Shown one piece after another: positions 5,743-11,725 of a DNA stretch of 11,725 nucleotides; position 1 is the stretch's first letter; each line of letters begins with the position of its first letter. Under the pieces are notes generated by a model that saw only the letters and a list, made by a program, of their open reading frames with translations, did no database searches and was not told the origin of the DNA. The stretch is taken from the NCBI GenBank assembly GCA_947653315.1, contig CANTGP010000056.1, forward strand, positions 1-11,725. Reading direction: 5' to 3'. The translations under genes were made by a program, and so were the position numbers. The stretch comes from an uncultured Lachnospiraceae bacterium. GTDB taxonomy: Bacteria > Bacillota > Clostridia > Lachnospirales > Lachnospiraceae.

Positions 5743-8700
5743 ATGAAAAAATCCTGGAAAAAACGATTGGGAATGATACTGGCAGCGTCCGTCACTGCGG
5801 CAACGGTATTTCCGATGCCGTCAGGAATGGCGAAAGCCAATGGCACCATACCGGAGGAAGTGCGGCATACCGCAGATACAACGGCGGGCGGGTTCAACAC
5901 GGTTTCCGCCAATCTGCCGGCAGCCGTAACCGGCAGTTCCCTGCCCATGGCGGCTTCTTATGACATCAACCAACCGGTTATCGAGAGCTTTGAACTGGAG
6001 GAAAACGGACAAACCTTAAGCCAGCACGATACCCTCCACTTCAGGATGTCGGCATATGATGCGGAAAGCGGCATTAAATCCGTTACGGTTTCCGTCAATC
6101 ATGATTCCTATGCTTATTCCCGTTCTGTCACTTTAAAAAACAGCGGAGGAAACTTTTATACAGGAACCATTTCCTGTAATGACTTTTTGGGTTACGATGG
6201 AGATTACTACATTTCCCGGATTTTGGTAGAGGATTATGCAAACAATTATACGGAAGCGCCTATTTTGACCGAAGACAGGTATGCGTATCTTTACACCTTT
6301 TCCCTTAAAAACCAGGGAACGCTGTCCGTCTCCGGTTTCCAAATACAAAAGAACACATCCAACGCAGACGGCACTTTGGGAATTGGCGATACCGTAACCT
6401 ATACGGCACATGTGGACTGCGAAGGAATGGAGCTTAAGGAAAATGCCCTCATGCGTCTCGAAACGCCGAAAAACGACATGTGGAAAGTACAACTTGTGGA
6501 TATAGCCTACCATGCCGATACCCAAACGGTAACCGGCACTTATACCATTACCGCCGATACTTATCCGGCACAATGGAATCTGACACAAATCCAGTTCTAT
6601 GCGTTACAGGGCACCCCGCATAGCTTTTCCCCTGCGCAAATTGAACCGGATAACGACTTATCTTTTACTGTCAGCCATAACGAATACGATTTCCAACCGC
6701 CCGTCATCAAAAGCATCACCTTGGACAAAAACGGGCAGACGGTAAAAGCCGGGGATACCCTTACGCTGAAAATAAAAGTGGAAGAAAAAAATCCCTCCAA
6801 CTGGATGAATGCAATATTTACCGCAGAAACCCCGGAAGATCATGGTTATAATGCCAGTCTGGAGTTAGACGAAACCACCATGGAATACACCGGAACCATA
6901 ACCATCACGCAAACCACCTACCCTGCCAAATGGAACCTGACCCGCATCTATCTTTCCGACCAAAACGGAAACAGCACACAACTGTCCGATTTTTCGGAGG
7001 ATTTCGCCACAAATAATCCATGGTCTTTCACGGTAGACCCGGAAGGATATACAGAGCTGACAGATACGGCAGCTCCCGTCATTGAATCCATTACCATTGA
7101 CAAAAACGGACAATGGCTCCAACCGGGCGATACCGTCACCATGACCGTAAAAGTGACGGAAGAAAATCCCGCGGACTTTGCCCGTGCCACGTTCCGCCCC
7201 CAGGCTGCAAATGTTTCCGGTACTTCCGACATGGTTTTACGTTACAATGCCGGTACCGGGGAATATACGGGCAGTCTTACCATATCCGACGATACCTATC
7301 CCTGTGAATGGACACTCACGGATTTGTCTTTGGCCGACCAAAGCGGAAACAAGGCTTCCCTCACATCCTACCGGGAGGACTTTGCAAGTACCTACCCTTG
7401 GTATTACCGGGTAAAATCCGGGGACACCTACCGGGAAGACATGAAAAATGTCACGTTCACTTTTTACGGATTGGCGCTCCAGGAGGACGGCAGTTACCAA
7501 TACGGCTGGGTAATTCCCTTCCGGACCGTGGAAAATGTGGGAAGAAGGAACTCGTTAAAAGACCTCGGCGTATCCCTGCCGCAGCCCATCGAAGGAGTAA
7601 CCGCCACATGGACAAACTTCTATGGACCTACACAGATTATCAAGGAAGACACCATCCTGTTATTTAACGGTACGGGCGACATCTTCTATGATTTACGCGC
7701 CACCTATGACAAAGGCTGCGCCAATATAATGCTGACCTACATGACAAAGGACAACGGAATAAAAACCGCAGTCATCCCGCAGTTCACCGGCAAAGAATCC
7801 ACATACCGGGAAGTGCTGGATGCCCTCCCGCTGCCGGAAGATGCCATGACAGACGGCTTTTCCGGTTATCAATTAAAAGCCGGGACGGATGAAAACACAC
7901 AGGTCGGGGAACTCGCGTCCCTCTGCGTACAGGCCGAATACAACAACTGCCAGGTCGCATGGCACACCAGGTACCTGGATGAAAACGGCAGAGAAAAATC
8001 CGCAGTCATCCCGGCATCCTATGAAAAAGGAACCGCCGTAAAGGAAGCGCTGGCAGCCCTGGCCGCACCGGAAACAACCGGAAACGCGGGCACGGAAGCA
8101 ATGGAATTTGAAACATGGGTTCTGACGGATACCACCGGGGAAGACGTACTGTCCCGGCCGATGACGGACCTGTATGTCACCGCCGTATACCGGGGGAAGA
8201 CCACGGTGGACATCTCCTATACCTACCGCGGGGAAGACGGGGCGCTCGCCTGCGGCGGCGGGCTGATGCTCATGGACGGGGAAAACCTTTCCGATGCCGC
8301 CATCCAAGGGGAAGCCACGGACGCCTTTAAAAACGTAAAACACCTGAAGGGCCTGCTGCTGCAGGAATGGACCGGCGGCACGGAAACCGACCTGGGAAGA
8401 TACAAAAAAGTCAGCTTCCTGGCAGTATACTATAACTGCACCATCATCTTAAAATACCCGGACGGCTCCTGCCAATACGTCGTCGTGCCAAAAGGTTCCT
8501 CCTTTACGCTGCCCACGGAAAGCGATAAATACACCGGCATTTTATGGGAGGGGCATACGGCGGGGGAAACCGTAACCATTACCGCGGACAGGGAATTCCT
8601 TGCGGCGGATGCCAAACCGAAGGACGGCACGACGGACAAACCTTCGGGGGAAAAGCCGTCCGAAAGCGAAATTGACAGAATCATAGACGAAATCAACCAT

Positions 8701-9351
8701 ACGGAAAGCGGCGGAAGCATCCGCGTGGACATGCGTAAGGCAACGGTCGTGCCGAAAGAAGTGCTGGAAGCCATTCAGGGGAAGGAAATAAACATCGTCC
8801 TCGACATGGGCGTCTACCGCTGGTCCATCGGCGGCACCGACGTCATTGCTTCCACCCTTAAGGATATTGATTTGGAAGTAACCGTAGGTACGGACGCCAT
8901 TCCGCCCGGCCTTGTGGATTCCCTTGCGGAAGGAAAACCCTCCACCCAATTATCCCTGACGCACAACGGAGACTTCGGATTCCGGGCGGACCTTACCTTA
9001 AACCTCGGCAGCGGACACGCCGGCGCCACCGGGAATTTATATTACTATGACAGTTCCGGGAAACTGGTTTTCCGCAATGCAGGGGAAATCGGGGCGGACG
9101 GCACGGTCAGCCTTTCCTTCTCCCATGCCTCCGATTACGTAATCATCATCGACCGTGCGCCTGCAGGAGACGACGGCAACGGCGGCAGCAACGAAGACCG
9201 GGGAGACGACCGTCCGGAAAATCAAATCAGCGGTCAAAACGGAAACCAAAACAACGCTCTCCGGGAAACGTCCCCCGCCGGAAACAACGGTAATACAAAC
9301 GGTCCCGGCACGGATACCGGAAGGCCAAAGAGTCCGAAAACAGGAGAATAA
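5743..9351 (+). CDS. large secreted surface protein, tandem Ig-like modules, terminal SPKTGE
   Basis: This 1202-residue protein has a signal peptide: a basic N-terminus, a hydrophobic core at 9-25, and probable cleavage after AKA (30-32). Four beta-rich Ig-like modules follow at about 72-190, 191-317, 318-440 and 441-563. Recurring signatures are PVI.SI..DKNGQ....GDT, a TYP..W.L strand and a DQ.GN turn. Next, about 565-955, come repeated modules like InlB/MucBP-type B-repeats, each ending in VQAEY, VTAVY or LAVYY. A domain at about 990-1137 (VDMRKATVVP to HASDYVIIID) is of a kind common near the C-terminus of Lachnospiraceae surface proteins. An Asn/Gly/Asp-rich linker (1138-1196) leads to SPKTG (1197-1201) and one Glu before the stop. 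SPxTG-type motifs are known class B sortase substrates in Clostridioides, but the hydrophobic segment and basic tail are absent. The likely role is adhesion or structure; no enzyme domain is seen. Confidence 0.88.
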   Translation: MKKSWKKRLGMILAASVTAATVFPMPSGMAKANGTIPEEVRHTADTTAGGFNTVSANLPAAVTGSSLPMAASYDINQPVIESFELEENGQTLSQHDTLHFRMSAYDAESGIKSVTVSVNHDSYAYSRSVTLKNSGGNFYTGTISCNDFLGYDGDYYISRILVEDYANNYTEAPILTEDRYAYLYTFSLKNQGTLSVSGFQIQKNTSNADGTLGIGDTVTYTAHVDCEGMELKENALMRLETPKNDMWKVQLVDIAYHADTQTVTGTYTITADTYPAQWNLTQIQFYALQGTPHSFSPAQIEPDNDLSFTVSHNEYDFQPPVIKSITLDKNGQTVKAGDTLTLKIKVEEKNPSNWMNAIFTAETPEDHGYNASLELDETTMEYTGTITITQTTYPAKWNLTRIYLSDQNGNSTQLSDFSEDFATNNPWSFTVDPEGYTELTDTAAPVIESITIDKNGQWLQPGDTVTMTVKVTEENPADFARATFRPQAANVSGTSDMVLRYNAGTGEYTGSLTISDDTYPCEWTLTDLSLADQSGNKASLTSYREDFASTYPWYYRVKSGDTYREDMKNVTFTFYGLALQEDGSYQYGWVIPFRTVENVGRRNSLKDLGVSLPQPIEGVTATWTNFYGPTQIIKEDTILLFNGTGDIFYDLRATYDKGCANIMLTYMTKDNGIKTAVIPQFTGKESTYREVLDALPLPEDAMTDGFSGYQLKAGTDENTQVGELASLCVQAEYNNCQVAWHTRYLDENGREKSAVIPASYEKGTAVKEALAALAAPETTGNAGTEAMEFETWVLTDTTGEDVLSRPMTDLYVTAVYRGKTTVDISYTYRGEDGALACGGGLMLMDGENLSDAAIQGEATDAFKNVKHLKGLLLQEWTGGTETDLGRYKKVSFLAVYYNCTIILKYPDGSCQYVVVPKGSSFTLPTESDKYTGILWEGHTAGETVTITADREFLAADAKPKDGTTDKPSGEKPSESEIDRIIDEINHTESGGSIRVDMRKATVVPKEVLEAIQGKEINIVLDMGVYRWSIGGTDVIASTLKDIDLEVTVGTDAIPPGLVDSLAEGKPSTQLSLTHNGDFGFRADLTLNLGSGHAGATGNLYYYDSSGKLVFRNAGEIGADGTVSLSFSHASDYVIIIDRAPAGDDGNGGSNEDRGDDRPENQISGQNGNQNNALRETSPAGNNGNTNGPGTDTGRPKSPKTGE
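5956..7431 (+). repeat. four tandem Ig-like modules within the surface protein
   Basis: Modules of about 120 codons lie at roughly 5956-6312, 6313-6693, 6694-7062 and 7063-7431. The last two are the most alike: PPVIKSITLDKNGQ against APVIESITIDKNGQ, TYPAKWNLT against TYPCEWTLT, and SDQNGN against ADQSGN. The second module also has TYPAQWNLT. They are spread by internal duplication and recur in the same order in the paralogue at 10247. Confidence 0.75.
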
Positions 9352-9354
9352 CCA

Positions 9355-10182
9355 ATGATGAAATTCGAAAAAAAGAGAATCCTGACTGCCCTTCTCCTCC
9401 TTGCCTTCGGCGCTGCCGTCTCCTTCGCGGGATTTCACGCCGGGAAGGCAGGGAACACGGAGTATACGGAACAAACCACAGACGCCGCCGTTACGGATGC
9501 CGTTCAGTCTCCGACTGCCGGAACCGAAACGGTAAAACAAACGGATGAATCCGGCAGGACAACGGTCGATTTCGCTCTGCTGACCGCACAAAACCCGGAT
9601 ATTTATGCATGGATTACCGTTCCCGGAACGGCCATTGATTATCCCGTTTTACAAAAAAGCGGTACGGAAGACCTTTATGATAATTATTACCTCGACCATA
9701 CGGCGGACTTGGCGGAAGGGCTGCCGGGCGCCATTTACTCCCAGCCCGTCAACCGCCCGGATTTTTCGGACCCCGTCACCGTCCTGTACGGGCATAACAT
9801 GAAAAACGGCACAATGTTCAGCGGTCTCCATTCCTTTACCGACCCGGATTTCTTCCGTGAAAACACGCAGGTGATAATTTATACGCCGGACCGGACGCTG
9901 ATCTATGAGATTTTTGCCGCAACCGATTTCTCCGACGCACTCCTGCCCTACGAATACGATTTCACCCGGGATACCGGACTCCGAAAGTATCTTGGGGATG
10001 TGGAACAATGCGAAGGGAATTTCAGGGAAGAAATACGGATACCGGAAGGGGCAAAAATCCTGACCCTGTCCACCTGTTACAGCGACCGGGAAGACCGCAG
10101 GCTTTTAGTCCATGCCCTGCTGACCGGGACACAGGCGGCAGCATCAAAACCATCAACCCCCCTGCAGGCAACGGGGGATTGA
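9355..10182 (+). CDS. srtB: class B sortase (SrtB-like transpeptidase)
   Basis: This 275-residue membrane-anchored cysteine transpeptidase has a basic start and a hydrophobic anchor at about 9-27, then a Thr/Ala-rich spacer (33-66). The catalytic domain shows NPDIYAWITVPGTAIDYPVLQ-type residues (80-100), NYYLDH (110-115), YGHNM with His147, TLSTC with Cys241, and Arg249 in RRLLVHALL. This His/Cys/Arg set and the TLSTC context place it in class B. The family cleaves an NPxTN/SPxTG-like motif and joins the protein to peptidoglycan. A short C-terminal tail (258-275) extends beyond the catalytic fold. It starts 3 bases after the surface-protein stop, in the same frame, and its AGGAG site (9342-9346) lies inside the codons for the TGE end of that protein. 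ATG at 9358 is an alternative start. The neighbouring surface proteins are the likely substrates. Confidence 0.93.
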   Translation: MMKFEKKRILTALLLLAFGAAVSFAGFHAGKAGNTEYTEQTTDAAVTDAVQSPTAGTETVKQTDESGRTTVDFALLTAQNPDIYAWITVPGTAIDYPVLQKSGTEDLYDNYYLDHTADLAEGLPGAIYSQPVNRPDFSDPVTVLYGHNMKNGTMFSGLHSFTDPDFFRENTQVIIYTPDRTLIYEIFAATDFSDALLPYEYDFTRDTGLRKYLGDVEQCEGNFREEIRIPEGAKILTLSTCYSDREDRRLLVHALLTGTQAAASKPSTPLQATGD

Positions 10183-10207
10183 CCCGCGCGGCAGTTTTGC
10201 CCGCGGG
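10183..10207 (+). other. GC-rich intercistronic hairpin after the sortase gene
   Basis: It starts at the base after the sortase stop. The stem is CCCGCG (10183-10188), a bulged C, GGCA (10190-10193), loop GTTT, then TGCC CGCGGG (10198-10207), giving ten pairs. No T-run follows directly (a T-rich GTTTTATT comes only at 10221-10228), so it is a weak terminator candidate at best. It may set relative expression or RNA stability between the sortase and the next surface gene. A 5-bp CCCCC/GGGGG hairpin just upstream (10157-10177) lies inside the sortase coding end. Confidence 0.6.
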
Positions 10208-10246
10208 GGGAATCTTAAAAGTTTTATTCGGAAGGAGGAAACAGAA

Positions 10247-11725
10247 ATGAAAAAATTCCGCAAAAAGATAACGGGCATATTATTGGCAGTATCCGTCGCC
10301 GCAGTGTCGGTATTTCCGATGCAGGGGACGGCGGCACAGCCGGACGGCAATACACCGGAGACGGAATATGCGGCAGCCTACGGGGAAACCACGGTTTCCG
10401 CCAACCGTCCGGCATCCTTAACCGGCTCCAATCCGCCCAGGGCGGCTTCCTATGACATTACCCCGCCGGTCATCGAGAGCTTCGAACTGGAAGAAAGCGG
10501 ACAGACCCTCAGCCAATATGATACCCTGCATTTTAAGATGTCGGCATACGATGCCGAAAGCGGAATCAAAACCATTACGGTTACTCTTGGAACCGGCTTT
10601 TCCGGCGTCAATTCCGTTACTTTAAATCACAGCGGAGGCAATCTGTATACGGGAACACTTCCCTGCCGTGACTTAGGTTATGACAAGAAGGACTATTATG
10701 TTTCCCACCTTTGGGTTGAGGACAATGCAGGCAACTATATCGATTTGTCCACCCGGGATACAGACGAATACCGCTGCCCCTTTACCTACCAATATGAACG
10801 CGTGGAAGAAGCCGTATCCCTTTCCGGTCTGCAAATACAGACCACTTCTTCCGGCGGAGACGGAAAAGCCGGAATCGGCGATACCGTCACCTACACCGCC
10901 CAATTGGACTGTGAAGAACACATAACGGTAAAAGGAATCGAGATGCGTCTGACGGCACGCGGCAATTCCAGGAAACTGCAGGATCTTGCCATGGCTTACG
11001 ATGCGGACACCCGGACAATGACCGGTACCTATACCGTTACTGCCAATACCTATCCGGGAGAATGGGATTTGACCCAAATAATTGTTTATACGCAGGATAA
11101 CGCTCATTTTTTCTATCCAAATGAAATAGCGCCGGACACAGACTTGGCGTTTACCGTAAACAATGGCGGGTATGATTTGACAAAACCCGTTATCCAAAGT
11201 ATTACCATCGACAAAAACGGCCAACTTGTAAAAGCGGGGGATACCGTTACCATAAAGATAAAAGTAACGGAAGAAAACCCTTCCACATGGATGTGGGTCA
11301 CCTTTTATCCGGATTCCCAAGACACTTATTCTTTTGAAACCAGTCTGGAGTTGGAGCCATCCACCATGGAATACATCGGGGAAATCAGCATCACGCAGGA
11401 TACCTTCCCCACAAAATGGGAACTTAGTTCCCTGAAACTGTCCGACCAAAACGGGAACCAAACTGTTCTGTCCGATTTTTGGGACGAATGGGATACGGCA
11501 GAATTCCCGTGGTACTACACGGTGGACCCGGCAGGATACCTTGACGATACCAAAGCGCCCGTCATTGAAGACATTACCCTTGACAAAAACGGTCAGTGGG
11601 TCCGTCCGGGCGACAATATTATCTTAAAAGTAAAAGTAAACGAAGAAAATCCCTCCCCTGAGGCATATGCCGATTTCCGTCCCCAGGTTTCCAATGTTTC
11701 GTCTTCTTTCCGGCTTTACCTGGAT
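10247..11725 (+). CDS. paralogous secreted surface protein, N-terminal 493 codons (partial)
   Basis: The gene is open from ATG at 10247 to the window edge. AGGAGG (10233-10238) lies 8 bases upstream. It encodes a signal peptide (MKKFRKK, hydrophobic core about 9-24, likely cleavage near TAA, 28-30). Ig-like modules follow in the same order as the 1202-residue protein: about 69-188, 189-311, 312-434 and a fourth that begins at 435 and is cut by the window. The first module is very close to its counterpart: in a 40-residue stretch around IESFELEESGQTLSQ, 34 positions match. Later modules have diverged more, with insertions and changed strand tips (for example WMWVTFYPDSQDTYSF). Whether it ends in a complete sorting signal cannot be seen. 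It is probably the third gene of the operon, with a role in adhesion or wall structure. Confidence 0.88.
   Translation, partial: MKKFRKKITGILLAVSVAAVSVFPMQGTAAQPDGNTPETEYAAAYGETTVSANRPASLTGSNPPRAASYDITPPVIESFELEESGQTLSQYDTLHFKMSAYDAESGIKTITVTLGTGFSGVNSVTLNHSGGNLYTGTLPCRDLGYDKKDYYVSHLWVEDNAGNYIDLSTRDTDEYRCPFTYQYERVEEAVSLSGLQIQTTSSGGDGKAGIGDTVTYTAQLDCEEHITVKGIEMRLTARGNSRKLQDLAMAYDADTRTMTGTYTVTANTYPGEWDLTQIIVYTQDNAHFFYPNEIAPDTDLAFTVNNGGYDLTKPVIQSITIDKNGQLVKAGDTVTIKIKVTEENPSTWMWVTFYPDSQDTYSFETSLELEPSTMEYIGEISITQDTFPTKWELSSLKLSDQNGNQTVLSDFWDEWDTAEFPWYYTVDPAGYLDDTKAPVIEDITLDKNGQWVRPGDNIILKVKVNEENPSPEAYADFRPQVSNVSSSFRLYLD

Noticed and set aside
5739..5963. Out-of-frame ATG at 5739, 4 bases from the ribosome site
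   Set aside because: The frame has no signal peptide or recognisable domain and ends early; ATG at 5743 has ideal spacing and opens the 1202-codon gene.

Overview
The window looks like a mid-GC Clostridia chromosome, most likely Lachnospiraceae. Supporting signs are strong AGGAGG-type Shine-Dalgarno sites, GTG/TTG starts, a class B sortase with an SPKTG-type motif, an ECF sigma/membrane anti-sigma pair, and a small membrane protein family common in Clostridia. This placement is inferred from protein style; no marker gene is present.

Layout: (1) 3-1119, + strand: the C-terminal end of a TetR/AcrR-type regulator followed by an alpha/beta hydrolase. (2) 1142-3159, - strand: an ECF sigma factor and a large single-pass anti-sigma-like protein, overlapping by one base (TGATG). 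(3) 3403-5710: a 137-bp structured repeat, a minus-strand two-gene operon (two-helix membrane protein, then an unrecognised cytoplasmic protein), a 139-bp fold-back element, an AT-rich promoter-like stretch, and a second copy of the repeat in opposite orientation with an extra module. In both copies the repeat begins at the base after the T-run of a rho-independent terminator. (4) 5743 to the end, + strand: a surface-protein operon made of a 1202-aa secreted protein of tandem Ig-like modules, a class B sortase three bases later, and the first 493 codons of a paralogous surface protein that runs off the window.

How the genes may work together: the sortase sits between two paralogous surface proteins and is the obvious candidate to attach them to peptidoglycan. 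The first protein ends exactly at SPKTGE, with no hydrophobic segment or basic tail, so a standard sorting signal is missing. Its stop codon is followed, in the same frame and one codon later, by the sortase start. The operon's leader contains a TATAAT, a strong terminator and a multi-hairpin repeat before the first gene, which suggests premature termination or a separate small RNA.

The most interesting unexplained items are the paired terminator-abutting structured repeats, whose central hairpin differs between copies by compensatory changes, and the truncated sorting signal beside its sortase.
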